Below are positions 27,793 to 37,749 of a stretch of DNA of 64,000 bases, in pieces. The stretch is from Rhizobium sp. S152 (GTDB taxonomy: Bacteria; Pseudomonadota; Alphaproteobacteria; Rhizobiales; Rhizobiaceae), in assembly GCF_030380735.1 (NCBI RefSeq), contig NZ_JAUDRZ010000002.1:372001-436000 (forward strand), read 5' to 3'. The first letter of the stretch is position 1; every line of letters starts with the position of its first letter. The notes under the pieces are model-generated. The model was not told the DNA's origin. It made no database searches and worked only from the letters and a program-made list of their open reading frames with translations. The position numbers were made by a program, and so were the translations under genes.

Positions 27793-28360
27793 GATCGGGC
27801 ATCTGCTTCCTGCCGGGAAGGCGCAAATGGGAGTGCGCTGGAAGCTAGCCAAAAGGACTACCCGGTATCGGTCGATCATCGCTTGACTTATCCGAGGCCG
27901 CAATGATGCCGATCGCCCGGTGCGCAGATTGGCGCAGGCCCCGCCGAATTGGGAAGAGAAACGCCAGCGGATTTTTCGCGATTTCGCTTATCCGACCATC
28001 CTTTCATCGGAACAGGGTGGGTTTTAAGCAGTAAGTCCGGCGCCTTTCTCAATGTATACTGAGGTATGTATAGTCAACGCTTCGTTACTAGTGGCGTATT
28101 GCTTAAAAATGTCGATATGTGGCTCTGTCGTTATCATTTTGTATTCATTTATCGATGAATTTTTCGTGGTCAGGCGCGCACCCGCCTCATAGGTGCGGCA
28201 TATAGCAGAGTGTCGATAATATTTCCGTGAAGTCATCCGATCTCTACATTTAACTATACTCCATTAAGTGCTGTTCTAAATCCCGTTCAAAACATGTAGT
28301 GTAAATTTGCTGCTGTTCGGTCGGCCGTGAAATAGAACGCTTGAATTTCTGGAGCGCTGC
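27793..28360. promoter_or_regulatory. 568-bp intergenic region before the polysaccharide cluster
   Basis: No supported gene. The part from about 28020 to 28300 is AT-rich. Two complementary 9-mers, TTTTAAGCA at 28022 and TGCTTAAAA at 28100, form a widely spaced inverted repeat that shares the TTAAGC core with the palindrome at 25743, but they could be chance. The promoter of the export operon probably lies here. Confidence 0.35.
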
Positions 28361-29620
28361 ATGCGTTTTGCATCCGTTATCGCTTGTCTGTTGTTTGTGT
28401 TCTCTATGGACAGGGCATACGGACAGGAAAAATACCTGCTGCAACCTGGCGACAGCCTGGAAATTTGGGTTGCGCAGGAGGAAGATCTTCGTCGAACTGT
28501 AGTCGTGGAACCCGACGGCTGGGTATCGTTCCCCTTGGCGGGTCATATGCAAGCCGCAGGTTCGACCGTTACCGAGATTGAAGCGGCGTTCAGCGAAAAG
28601 CTGCGGCCGTTCTTCAAGGAGAAACCCAACCTCACCATCATGCTCCGCCCGGATCCCTTGCATCGGCCCAGCGTCTTTGTCGCAGGCGAGGTGACGACGC
28701 CCGGTTCTTTTCCTTATCGACAGGGCATGACGGTTCTGCATGCCATCAGTGTCGCCGGTGGTATTTACCGTAAGGAGGTTTTGGCGGCGGACCAGGACCG
28801 TTCAATCATCGTAAGGCGCACAGTCGAGGCATCGCAGGCGAGGCTGAAACAGCTGGCGGCCAGGCATGCGCGTTTGCAAGCCCAGTTGGATGGGTCAAGC
28901 ACAATCGATATCGCCGCAGAAGATCGAGACGACGATGTGGTGACCCAGGAACAGAGCATGCTTGATGCCTACCAGAGCGGCATCGGCGCGCAGGATACGG
29001 CCCGCGTCGAGGCTGTGAATCTCGGCAAACAGAATGCCGGCGAGATTAAGCGGCAGATGGAAATCGTCGATCGGCGGCTTGAGCTCGCAAAACAGCGTAG
29101 TGAAGCGACAACGGCGCTGGTCGAAAAGGGCGCGCTTCAGGCCGGTCAGAAATTCGATCGCGACGGGGAGGTCGCAACGCTGGAAGGTGCAAGAAGTCAG
29201 TTGCAAACGCAGCTGCTCGCCGCCCAGCGGACACTGCAGGCGGATCTAGCCCTCATTGATAACGCGGCTCAGAGCAGGAAGGAGAAGCTTCTAGCGGACA
29301 TCGTGGACGTGGAGCGAGATCAGAAAGCGACCCGCGAAAGCTTGGCCGACGCGGAGGATGTGCTGAAGGTTTATGAGAGCTCATCTGCGGCAGGCAAGAG
29401 AGTAAGCCAGAAAAAGATCAGCTACAGGATCGTCAGATCGGCCAACGGCGAGCCGCGCGAGTTCGAGGCGTCCGAAATGACGCCCATTCGACCCGGTGAT
29501 CTTGTTCGCGTCGTTGTCGATGCCCCGCCACTAGCGGTCGAAGGCGCCGAGCTTACGCTTCAGAGCGATCCGGATCAGCAGTCGGCGCCGGCCGACGGCA
29601 CCCAGTTGAATGTACAATAG
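28361..29620 (+). CDS. Polysaccharide export protein, OPX/ExoF type
   Basis: 419 aa with a Sec signal (VIACLLFVFSMDRAYG, cleaved near 21). Residues 24-110 form a Poly_export domain (YLLQPGDSLEIWVAQEEDL, VEPDGWVSFPLAGHMQAAG). An SLBB-like segment (VFVAGEVTTPGSFPYRQGM) follows. A long coiled-coil-rich region from 150 to 340 and a terminal IRPGDLVRVVVD segment complete the ExoF-like layout. Such proteins work with a Wzz/PCP partner, encoded next, to move exopolysaccharide across the periplasm. It lacks a lipobox, as ExoF-type proteins often do. Confidence 0.88.
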   Translation: MRFASVIACLLFVFSMDRAYGQEKYLLQPGDSLEIWVAQEEDLRRTVVVEPDGWVSFPLAGHMQAAGSTVTEIEAAFSEKLRPFFKEKPNLTIMLRPDPLHRPSVFVAGEVTTPGSFPYRQGMTVLHAISVAGGIYRKEVLAADQDRSIIVRRTVEASQARLKQLAARHARLQAQLDGSSTIDIAAEDRDDDVVTQEQSMLDAYQSGIGAQDTARVEAVNLGKQNAGEIKRQMEIVDRRLELAKQRSEATTALVEKGALQAGQKFDRDGEVATLEGARSQLQTQLLAAQRTLQADLALIDNAAQSRKEKLLADIVDVERDQKATRESLADAEDVLKVYESSSAAGKRVSQKKISYRIVRSANGEPREFEASEMTPIRPGDLVRVVVDAPPLAVEGAELTLQSDPDQQSAPADGTQLNVQ

Positions 29621-29673
29621 TTAATCAGGCGAGCCATCCTGCACACGCTGGAGCATGCCAAAAGGGGTTCGGT

Positions 29674-31212
29674 ATGACAAGAGATCTGATCCGTCACGCG
29701 GTCTACTATCTGGAGCTTGTGCGGGAGAAGAAGATTTTCTTTCTCATTCCGGCCGCGTTGGTCCTGATCATCGGAATTATCGTCGTCTATTCGATGCCCA
29801 AGATTTATTCGTCCGAGGCGGTACTTATCGTTGAAGGCCAGCAGATTTCCTCGAACCTGGTGTCTGCGACGGTTACCAACGAACGATTGCAGCTGATCGA
29901 GCAGCGCGTTCTTGCGCGAGACAATCTGATTGGCCTCGCAGAACGCCATGACCTTGTTTCCGGCGCCCGCCAAGGGCTCTCCAATGTGCAGATCGCGGAT
30001 CTCGTTCGTCGTAACATAACGATGACGACCGAAACGCCGGAGGGGTCCGATCAGTCCACCGCGAGTTCGATTGTCCATATCGGTTTCAAATATGACGATC
30101 CGGAGCTTGCGGCAGCTGTCACCTCAGATCTCGTGGACATGCTGATGAATGAAACAAAGCGGCTTAGGATTTCCCGCGCGACCGAGGCGACGCAGTTCCT
30201 AGCGCGTGAGTCCAGTGAGCTTTCGGCTCAACTGCGCGCAAAAGAAGCTTATCGAAACAAATTCGTTGAAGACAACAAGGATTCGATGCCGGGTCGGATA
30301 CCTCAGCTGACACTTGAGCTGGGGGAGAAGGAGCGCGCGCTTTCGGTCGTCGAAACGTCAATCACCTCACTTGATAGAGACAACAGCCTTCTGGAGGCGC
30401 AGCTGCGGCTTGGGGTGATGAACACCAACGGCGACGCTCTACGGCGAACGCAACTGGCCGCGCTCAAGGCGCAGATCGACGAAAAACTTCTCGTATATTC
30501 CGAAGATCATCCGCAAGTTCGGGCGCTGCGGCAGAAAATGCAACAGCTGGAAGCAATGCAGGGGGGTGTCGCGAAGGACGTCGCTTCGCCATCGACCGAC
30601 GCCGAACTTCGCGATCCGGACAGCCTCCCGGCCGATCTCGCTCTGATCGCGCAGAGGATAGCGATCGCCAAGGAAAGTCTGGCTGGCCTTGCGAAGCAGA
30701 AGGATGAGCTTACGGCACGCATTGGCTCGCTAAAGTCGATTATGGCCCGTGCGCCGGAAGTGGAACGGCAACTCACCGCCATGGAAGTCGATCGTGTGAG
30801 CCTTCAGCGCAGCGTCGACGATATGAACGGAAGGCTGGATACGGCGCGCATCGGCGAGCGGCTTGAGAATGACCAGTCGGCCATGCAGATGCAGATTATC
30901 GAGGAACCGGAAGTTCCCAAATATCCCTCGTCCTCGCGGCGGCTTCTTGGGGTGGCGTTTGTGTTGGCTCTCGCCGGCGGCGCGGGTGCTGCCGGGGTGG
31001 TGATCGCGGACATATTCACATCGCATATACGCGGGACCTTCGATCTCGCGGAGGCTCTGCAGGGACAAACCCTGGTCGTTATTCCGGAATGGTCGTCGAG
31101 CGGTGATGAGAGTCATGCTGTCGTGAACTGGGCGAACAGGGTCGTCAAGGAATTGCGAGGCCGCCCACTATTCCCGTGGCACTCGCAAACCCAAGATGGC
31201 TCGACGTCGTAG
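29674..31212 (+). CDS. Wzz/GumC-type polysaccharide copolymerase
   Basis: 512 aa preceded by AAAGGGG. Transmembrane segment 1 is at about residues 22-40 (FFLIPAALVLIIGIIVVYS). A large periplasmic domain with coiled coils and the GNVR-like end (VDDMNGRLDTARIGERLEND) follows. The Pro/Ser-rich motif PEVPKYPSSSRRLLG precedes transmembrane segment 2 at about 435-455. The C-terminal kinase domain of fused ExoP-type proteins is absent; a separate BY-kinase-like gene follows 31 bp later. It controls chain length and export. Confidence 0.9.
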   Translation: MTRDLIRHAVYYLELVREKKIFFLIPAALVLIIGIIVVYSMPKIYSSEAVLIVEGQQISSNLVSATVTNERLQLIEQRVLARDNLIGLAERHDLVSGARQGLSNVQIADLVRRNITMTTETPEGSDQSTASSIVHIGFKYDDPELAAAVTSDLVDMLMNETKRLRISRATEATQFLARESSELSAQLRAKEAYRNKFVEDNKDSMPGRIPQLTLELGEKERALSVVETSITSLDRDNSLLEAQLRLGVMNTNGDALRRTQLAALKAQIDEKLLVYSEDHPQVRALRQKMQQLEAMQGGVAKDVASPSTDAELRDPDSLPADLALIAQRIAIAKESLAGLAKQKDELTARIGSLKSIMARAPEVERQLTAMEVDRVSLQRSVDDMNGRLDTARIGERLENDQSAMQMQIIEEPEVPKYPSSSRRLLGVAFVLALAGGAGAAGVVIADIFTSHIRGTFDLAEALQGQTLVVIPEWSSSGDESHAVVNWANRVVKELRGRPLFPWHSQTQDGSTS

Positions 31213-31243
31213 CCTGTTGCTGGATTGATTAGGGGTAAGATTG

Positions 31244-32029
31244 ATGGATATCATTGCTAAAGCTCTCCAGCGGGCCAAAGCCAAACCGCATTTTTCTATC
31301 GCGGACAACACACGTCCGACTCCGGTTGCCGGAGAGGCGCTCGTTGAACGTGAGCGCTCAATAAACAAAGCAGGGGCGTTCACGCTCTCGTCTTCGGCGC
31401 TGATATCGAACCGCATCTTCGCGCAGGACGGTGCCCATCGGATGACGCGGTCCTATGACGTTCTGCGCGGCCAGCTGGCGACTCTCAACGAAGGGTACAC
31501 GCCAGGGCTCCTCGCGGTAACGGCTCCCAACGCTGGATGTGGCGCAACCACGGCGGCGATCAATCTCGCGTTCAGCTTCGCACGAATGCGCGATGCGAAC
31601 GTTCTCCTGGTCGATGCGAACCTCCGTTCACCCTCCGTGAAAAGGCTATTCGGTCGTAGCGCGACACCTCACGCGGAAGAGACGCGATGGCCCGACTTGA
31701 GCCAGGTGGAAGTCGACGGCCTGCATTTGCATGTCTTTGCGCCTGGCCAGGATGTAAACGGCACGGCAGGGCGGCCTGGAGCTGCTCAACTGTCGCGTCA
31801 AATCGACTCCGTTCGCAGGTCGCTAAATCCGTCGATAACGATCGTCGATCTACCACCGTTGCTCGCGGCTGACGAGACCGCCTCCCTGATGTCGAGTGCC
31901 GATACCGTCGTTCTTGTTCTCGCTGTTGGCCAATCAAAGGTAGCAGAACTCGAGATGTGCAAAACCTATCTTGATCCCCGCGCCAAGGTGCAGGTGGTCC
32001 TCAACAAATGCCGCAGGCATGGATTGTGA
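31244..32029 (+). CDS. BY-kinase-like (CpsD/CapB) protein lacking the P-loop lysine
   Basis: 261 aa from the ATG at 31244. It matches the P-loop tyrosine autokinase that partners Wzz proteins: RSYDVLRGQLATL (interface helix), a Walker A region at 95-104, Walker A-prime VLLVDANLRSPS (Asp124) and Walker B ITIVDLPPLLAADE (Asp202). The P-loop reads NAGCGATTA where active kinases have G-x-GKST, so the essential Lys is Ala101. There is no C-terminal tyrosine cluster. It is probably a pseudokinase that regulates or scaffolds the export complex. Confidence 0.82.
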   Translation: MDIIAKALQRAKAKPHFSIADNTRPTPVAGEALVERERSINKAGAFTLSSSALISNRIFAQDGAHRMTRSYDVLRGQLATLNEGYTPGLLAVTAPNAGCGATTAAINLAFSFARMRDANVLLVDANLRSPSVKRLFGRSATPHAEETRWPDLSQVEVDGLHLHVFAPGQDVNGTAGRPGAAQLSRQIDSVRRSLNPSITIVDLPPLLAADETASLMSSADTVVLVLAVGQSKVAELEMCKTYLDPRAKVQVVLNKCRRHGL

Positions 32030-32083
32030 CTGGCAGCGCCACCAACATCGATGACCCCGCGCTTGCGTATTTGGAGTTCTTGA

Positions 32084-32962
32084 ATGTACGAACAGTTCTA
32101 TGGCCTGACCGAGAAGCCCTTCTCCATTTTGCCTGATCCGAAGTTTCTCTATTTCGGTCAGTCGCACACGATGGCCTTTTCCATGCTTGAGTACGGGCTC
32201 GTGAATCAGGCCGGGTTCACGGTCATCACCGGCGCGGTGGGGTCGGGCAAGACGACGCTTATTCAGCACTTCCTTGCCAGCATGAATCAGACCGCCAAGG
32301 TCGGCATGATAACCCATACCACGCGTGCCGGCGGCAACCTGCTCGAATGGATCTTGATGGCTTTCGGGCAGGGCTTTGAGGACGCGTCCTATCCACGGCT
32401 CTACAAACGCTTCTGCGAGTTTGTCGAAGGAGAGGTTCGCCGGCGCGGGCGGGTGGTGCTTATTATCGATGAAGCACAGAATCTGGAGCCCGACCGGCTC
32501 GAAGAGCTCCGGATGCTGTCCAACATGAACACCACGTCGATGATGATGCAGCTGATCCTCGTCGGACAGCCGGAATTGCGGACAACACTGCGGCTGCCCG
32601 AATTACGGCAGTTCGCGCAACGCATATCGTCCGACTTTCATCTGCCTGAGTTGCAGCGTTCGGAGGCGCGCGCTTACATAGATCACCGCGTTCGCGTAGC
32701 GGGCGGTGCCGATCAACTCTTCTCGCCAGCCGCAAAGACAATGCTTTTCGAGGCATCCAAGGGCGTTCCGAGGCAGATCAACGTCCTTGCGGATCGATGC
32801 CTGGTCTACGCTTTCGCCAAGACGAAGGATCGCGTGAGCTCAAGCATCGTACGTCGCGTGCTGGAGGATCGCAACCGATACGGAATTTTCGCTTCCGAGG
32901 AAAAGCCCAAGCAACGTCATGAAGCTAGCGAGCCGCACTACCTTGCGAGCGTTTCGCGATGA
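32084..32962 (+). CDS. ExeA/GspA-like AAA ATPase of a polysaccharide locus
   Basis: 292 aa. It opens with MYEQFYGLTEKPFSILPDP, the hallmark of ExeA-like ATPases. Walker A GAVGSGKTT is at residues 50-58, Walker B is VVLIIDEAQNLEPD near 123-135, the sensor is LILVGQPELRTTL, and RISSDFHLPEL follows. No C-terminal peptidoglycan-binding or membrane segment is present, unlike GspA. Similar putative secretion ATPases accompany exopolysaccharide genes in other proteobacteria, but their role is not defined. It overlaps the next gene by 4 bp. Confidence 0.88.
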   Translation: MYEQFYGLTEKPFSILPDPKFLYFGQSHTMAFSMLEYGLVNQAGFTVITGAVGSGKTTLIQHFLASMNQTAKVGMITHTTRAGGNLLEWILMAFGQGFEDASYPRLYKRFCEFVEGEVRRRGRVVLIIDEAQNLEPDRLEELRMLSNMNTTSMMMQLILVGQPELRTTLRLPELRQFAQRISSDFHLPELQRSEARAYIDHRVRVAGGADQLFSPAAKTMLFEASKGVPRQINVLADRCLVYAFAKTKDRVSSSIVRRVLEDRNRYGIFASEEKPKQRHEASEPHYLASVSR

Positions 32963-33954
32963 GCAACGCTCCTGAACTCTTCGTGGTGGTGGTGAACTAC
33001 CGCACCGCGGATTTGGTGATCGATTGCCTGCGATCGCTTGCCTCTCCGGCAATGTTGCCGCAGGGGACGCGCGTGGTTGTGGTCGATGCCGCCTCCAACG
33101 ACAGCTCGGCCGATAAGTTCGCCGATGCAATCGAGGAGAACGGTTGGCATTCCTGGCTCGATCTCTTGCCCCTGGACGTGAACGAAGGGTTCTCCTACGC
33201 CAATAACCGGGGGAAGGATTATCTGACCGGACGATATGGACGACCGAAATACGTCCACCTGCTGAACCCCGACACAGTGGCTAAAGAGGGAAGTATCGTC
33301 GCCCTTGTGGATTTTCTGAAGGAAAATTCGCAGGTTGGCATTTGCGGGAGCCAACTCGAAAACCTCGATGGCTCCAATCAGTGCTGTGCCTTTCGGTTTC
33401 CATCGCCGATCGCGGAATTTGAAGCAGAGATCAGCTTCCGGCCGATGACGCGCTTACTGAATCGCTGGCGAATACTGCCCGAGTTGCCAGATGCACCAAC
33501 GCCTGTCGGCTGGGTGAGCGGCGCGAGCATAATGATAAGGTCCGAGGTCTTCGACGATATCGGAAACCTCGATGAAGGATATTTTCTCTACCACGAGGAG
33601 GTTGATTTCTGTCTTCGCGCTGCGCGGGCGGGCTGGCAGTGCTGGTATGTCCCCAAGAGCCACATTATTCACCTGTGTGGACAGTCGACCGGTGTCACCG
33701 TCCTGGATCGGCGCCCGGGGCGTCGTCCGGCCTACTGGTTCGAATCCCGTCACCGCTACTTCCGGAAGAACCATGGCAGTACCTATACATTGGTTGCCGA
33801 CGCATCCTGGGTTGCCGGCCATGTGCTGGGCGTGGTCTGGCGAACGATAAGACGGAAGCCGAACCTGGAATCGCCCTACCTGCTTCGCGATTTTTTGAAG
33901 CACGCTTGGCGAGCAAATTCACGAAAATTCAAGGACGCCCGGGCACCGCATTAA
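32959..33954 (+). CDS. Glycosyltransferase family 2 (rhamnosyltransferase-like)
   Basis: 331 aa. The GT2 fold shows FVVVVNYRTADLVIDCLRSL, DAASNDSSADKF, the donor-binding LLNPDTV and, later, GWVSGASIMIRSEVFDDIG and GYFLYHEEVDFCLRAARAGW (catalytic-base region). The overall pattern is that of WbbL-type rhamnosyl- and related transferases, which fits the dTDP-rhamnose genes at 37.9-41.2 kb. The start overlaps the ExeA-like gene (ATGA), so it belongs to that operon. Its end overlaps the convergent GT4 gene by 26 bp. Confidence 0.88.
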   Translation: MSNAPELFVVVVNYRTADLVIDCLRSLASPAMLPQGTRVVVVDAASNDSSADKFADAIEENGWHSWLDLLPLDVNEGFSYANNRGKDYLTGRYGRPKYVHLLNPDTVAKEGSIVALVDFLKENSQVGICGSQLENLDGSNQCCAFRFPSPIAEFEAEISFRPMTRLLNRWRILPELPDAPTPVGWVSGASIMIRSEVFDDIGNLDEGYFLYHEEVDFCLRAARAGWQCWYVPKSHIIHLCGQSTGVTVLDRRPGRRPAYWFESRHRYFRKNHGSTYTLVADASWVAGHVLGVVWRTIRRKPNLESPYLLRDFLKHAWRANSRKFKDARAPH

Positions 33955-35149
33955 CGCGTTCGATCAGCGCTTCCAGTGATCGTGCTGAATTAGATATGTC
34001 ATGCATTTCAAGCACGAGACGCCGCGCCCGCTCTCCCATTTCCGAAAGCTGACGAACATCCGCAGACAACGCAGCTCGCATTGCGTTCGCCAACAATTCG
34101 ACGTCGCCTGCCGGCACAAGCCAGCCACTTCCTGGCTGAAGGAGCTCTGGAATGCCGGCGATGTAGGTAGAAATGGCTGGTCGCTTTAGCGCCATGCTTT
34201 CCATCAGAACCACGGGCAATCCCTCGGCAAAACTGGCAAGCACCATTGCCTTCGCGCGATGAATTTCCGATCGGACACGGTCCTGCGAGATGCTGCCTGT
34301 CAATATGACGACCGTGCTTAAAGATAGTCTTTCGATTTCACGCTCGATCTGCGGGCGCAAAGGCCCGTCGCCAGCGAGGACGAGTTGGAAATCAACACCA
34401 TCTCTCGCCAGCATCGATGCCGCCTGCAAAAGAATTAAATGACCCTTCTGCTCGCTAAGGCGCGCGACGCAAACAAGCCGGTTCTCACTCGACGTCGGAG
34501 AAGTTTCCTGGGGTGCTCGATAGCTTTCATCTATTCCGCACTTTACCACATGAAGCTTGTGCCAATCGGTAAGATCAGCCCAGCGCATCAGCTGGCTGCG
34601 TCCAAATGAGCTTACCGCGATTGTGAAGGAGGCCAGCTTCGCCTTGATGCCCAATCCTAGAGCCGCGGGCTGATCAAACTCCTCTGGTCCGTGTACGGTC
34701 ATGCTGAATGGTACACGCGAGATTTCATGGGCGAGCGCGGCGATCGTAGCCGGGTTGGTGCCAAAGTGGACGTGCAAGTGCGAGACCTTGTCGGTCATAC
34801 ACCATCTCGCAAGCACCATCGCTTCGATGAGATAGGCCAGATGCCGCAGAAGATTTCCGCGCGAAGATGATGAAAATCGGAAGGCCAATACGAGGGCTTT
34901 GTAGCATCCGACGGGTCGGCTCGCGAGCATCGACAAGAAAGCTGACATCAATCCGACCATGCCGATCTTCAGCACATGTCGTGTTCGTTCCAACTCTTTG
35001 AAATCTTCAGCATCGGCCAATGGGCCAAGGGACGGTCTGATTGCATAGCGCTGAACGACGTGGCCTCGTGCTTCAAGTGCAACTATCTCCCGTCTGATAA
35101 AGGTGTGACTTGGCGCGGGGTATTGGTTGGTGAAATAAGCGATTTTCAT
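33929..35149 (-). CDS. Glycosyltransferase family 4
   Basis: 406 aa. The GT-B acceptor half starts MKIAYFTNQYPAPSHTFIRR. The GT4 donor half has VCVARLSEQKGHLILLQAA, LAGDGPLRPQIEREIERLSL and the EX7E region FAEGLPVVLMESMALKRPAI. It adds a sugar to a lipid-linked polysaccharide intermediate in the cytoplasm. It is on the opposite strand to the export operon and converges on the GT2 gene. It faces a 1.17-kb region without a clear gene. Confidence 0.9.
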   Translation of the reverse strand: MKIAYFTNQYPAPSHTFIRREIVALEARGHVVQRYAIRPSLGPLADAEDFKELERTRHVLKIGMVGLMSAFLSMLASRPVGCYKALVLAFRFSSSSRGNLLRHLAYLIEAMVLARWCMTDKVSHLHVHFGTNPATIAALAHEISRVPFSMTVHGPEEFDQPAALGLGIKAKLASFTIAVSSFGRSQLMRWADLTDWHKLHVVKCGIDESYRAPQETSPTSSENRLVCVARLSEQKGHLILLQAASMLARDGVDFQLVLAGDGPLRPQIEREIERLSLSTVVILTGSISQDRVRSEIHRAKAMVLASFAEGLPVVLMESMALKRPAISTYIAGIPELLQPGSGWLVPAGDVELLANAMRAALSADVRQLSEMGERARRLVLEMHDISNSARSLEALIERVNAVPGRP

Positions 35150-36315
35150 AGAGGCTCGTTGAATGCCGGGAGCTGAGTTAGACTACACTACTACAGGAGT
35201 TCCCCCTTTTCTGAAATTCGTCCAAACGGGCGAACGAAATAAACGTTTGCTAACGGGATGCTGTCGACAGCTTCAACAACCGTCTTCGCGGGAATATGAT
35301 GTGTTTCATGGGGAAAAGCTTAGGATTCGAATGCATCCTAAAGTCTATATGCCCATAACATTATAGATGAGTTGTATTCGTCATGTTCTGTTGGCGATTA
35401 TATACTAAACATTGCGATGTTTTATCTATTGATCGATTTTATTTTTCGGCTTAGCATTGCTTAAATTATGAAGATAACACGCCTGAATACCGGGTGTAGT
35501 AAGGGTTTTCACGACCTAGGTCTTTGCACTGGTCAGTCAACACCTGCCAGTTGATAAGTTGTGTATGTCGAGATCGACTCGTTCGGGGGCTGCAGCCGTA
35601 CGTTGGTCAGATCATGGGTGACTTCGATAATTGCGGCGTAATCATGCGACCAAGGCACTGACCAGCTACCCTGGATGGCTGCCGAGACACACGCCGGAAA
35701 AGCGCCCGCATCAGGCGGCAGCCGGTCTCAGCACGCGAGTGACAGGCGAGTTCAACGAACAAGTGTCGGGGTCAAAGACACTGCTGCAGGGGATGGAGTA
35801 CGATGGGGTGGAAGGGCAATCGCCAGCGCAGTATAACATTTAGAAAAAGACTGCAGCGCCAAGCGCTTGACGGTTGGAACCTCGAAAGTAGTCGCGAGCC
35901 GGCATCTTCCCGATCCGCTATTCTTGCCTGCACTGCGCTGATCGTCCCGCCGCGGCCTGGCTCCGGTCTTGAGCAGAGCCATAATTGGGTCGTTCTGGTG
36001 AGAAATGAGGTACTCGCTCGAGCTCATCGGCAGATACCCGATCGGATGCAGGTACAAACGGCGCATGAGACAGACACCGAAAAATAGCGCCGCCGCCTTT
36101 GAGAGGTGAAGGCCGGAGCTTACAACCGCGGCGCCTTTGGTCAGTTCGTCCCCATGGCTAAGGTGCCCAATCAGACCTTTGGTTTGCGCTCCCCATTTGG
36201 TTCCTAGCAACTTTGGTGGTTTTACTTCGGAATTACGTAATAAGGCGTATTTCTGTTCAATTGTATGGCCCGTTAATATTGTGATAACTATACGGCAAGG
36301 TTGAGGGTGTAGACT
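35150..36315. other. 1.17-kb region without a recognisable gene
   Basis: It separates the divergent GT4 and glycosylphosphotransferase genes. Parts around 35330-35480 and 36210-36310 are AT-rich and probably hold the two promoters. The middle (about 35560-36110) has coding-like base composition and several open frames of 70-95 codons on both strands, but none has a recognisable domain or a good start. The palindrome ATTACGTAAT at 36232-36241 lies 75 bp before the glycosylphosphotransferase gene. The middle could be a decayed gene or a long leader. Confidence 0.4.
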
Positions 36316-37749
36316 ATGACCGTGCCAGTAGAGGAGAGTTGGATCTCGCCGTTCCCGGGTCGAAAAAACCGGAAATGGCTTGGCTTCAACAGCATTGCGA
36401 TTGCGTATCTCGCTGCTGCGGCGGATTTCATAGCAATCTTGGCCGCCAGCGGTGCCGGGTATTCGATATACGAACAGTTCGCGTTCGGAATTCTCGCCGA
36501 TCCGTCGCTCTACGTTGGCATCGGCTTGCTGGTCGCTACGATTTTCGTATTGGCCATGGGTGGCGCTCATGCGTACCGCCCTTCTGAAATCTTGGCATTT
36601 CGACGCCAGATTTTGCTGGTCGGAGCATTTTTGCCATCCACACTTCTGTTTCTTCTAGCGGTCGCATTCTTTCTTAAGATCAGCGATACCATCTCTCGCG
36701 GAGCGGTGCTTGCAACGGCCGTGATATCAATCGCTGCGTTGATGTCGTTGCGTGCAATCTGGTACAGGCAATTGACCAGAGCGATGGCGCAGGCGTCATT
36801 TCCGACCCGCCGAGTTTTGCTGATTTGCGGAGAGTCGACCCCTGCGGGGAAGATCGTCGAAAAGGCCGCGCTGAGCGGCCTCTCGATCAAGAATGTCATG
36901 CAGATTTCCGAAACAGCACACGCCGCGTCCGGAACCGCTTATCAGCAGCATGGGATCGCTGACGTCGATGAAGTGCTGGTTGCGTGGAACGACTATGAAC
37001 ACCTTGGCGTTCTGGAGGCTTGCCTGCGTAGCCTGCAACAGTTCTGCGTGCCTGTCAGCGTCATGTTCGGCGGACTGGTCGGCGATGTCGTGGATGGCTT
37101 GGCTCACAATGTCGGTGAGAAACGAATATTTCAGACACACAGGCCGCCGCTGGATGTCTATGAGCGGGTTTTCAAGCGGATATTCGACGTGCTTTTCTCC
37201 CTTGGCGCCCTGTCTGTCATGCTCCCGATCTGTGTCGTCGTTGCGATCGCAATCAAGCTCGATAGTCCGGGTCCGATCTTCTTCAGCCAATCCCGCAAGG
37301 GCTATAGCGGCCGTACGTTCAGGATTCTGAAGTTCCGGAGCATGTCGGTTATGGAGGATGCCGCTGATATCCGCCAGGCGACACGGGGCGATAGCAGGAT
37401 TACGCGTGTCGGCGCCTTCATCCGATCAACGAGCCTCGATGAGCTGCCGCAATTCTGGAATGTTTTGAAAGGTGACATGTCTGTCGTCGGTCCGCGCCCG
37501 CATGCGCTGGCGCATGACGATCTCTACGATGTGCAAATTGCGCGTTACGCTTCCCGACGGCACGTGAAGCCGGGGCTCACAGGATGGGCGCAGGTCAACG
37601 GCTGTCGTGGCGAAACGCCGACTGTCGACAAGATGGCGGAGCGCGTACGTCATGACCTGTGGTACATAAATAACTGGTCGCTATGGCTGGACATGCGGAT
37701 AATTCTGCTCACCGTGGCCGGCATGCAGGATCGAAGCAACGTCTATTGA
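36316..37749 (+). CDS. Undecaprenyl-phosphate sugar phosphotransferase (WbaP/ExoY family)
   Basis: 477 aa. The N-terminal half holds four to five membrane segments between residues 28 and 140. A CoA-binding-like soluble domain follows ([13 protein letters not shown]). From about residue 275 comes the Bac_transf catalytic domain: [18 protein letters not shown] (last membrane helix), [40 protein letters not shown] and [15 protein letters not shown]. It starts repeat-unit assembly by moving a sugar phosphate, usually glucose or galactose, onto undecaprenyl phosphate. It is the probable first enzyme of this exopolysaccharide. Confidence 0.93.
   Translation: MTVPVEESWISPFPGRKNRKWLGFNSIAIAYLAAAADFIAILAASGAGYSIYEQFAFGILADPSLYVGIGLLVATIFVLAMGGAHAYRPSEILAFRRQILLVGAFLPSTLLFLLAVAFFLKISDTISRGAVLATAVISIAALMSLRAIWYRQLTRAMAQASFPTRRVLLICGESTPAGKIVEKAALSGLSIKNVMQISETAHAASGTAYQQHGIADVDEVLVAWNDYEHLGVLEACLRSLQQFCVPVSVMFGGLVGDVVDGLAHNVGEKRIFQTHRPPLDVYERVFKRIFDVLFSLGALSVMLPICVVVAIAIKLDSPGPIFFSQSRKGYSGRTFRILKFRSMSVMEDAADIRQATRGDSRITRVGAFIRSTSLDELPQFWNVLKGDMSVVGPRPHALAHDDLYDVQIARYASRRHVKPGLTGWAQVNGCRGETPTVDKMAERVRHDLWYINNWSLWLDMRIILLTVAGMQDRSNVY

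Noticed and set aside
28024..28236. 70-codon minus-strand open frame before the polysaccharide cluster
   Set aside because: It lies in AT-rich promoter-like DNA, has no convincing ribosome site and no family resemblance.
35752..36570. 272-codon minus-strand open frame overlapping the glycosylphosphotransferase start
   Set aside because: A large part is antisense to the real gene, there is no recognisable domain, and the start lies inside that gene. It is only kept as an unexplained gap.
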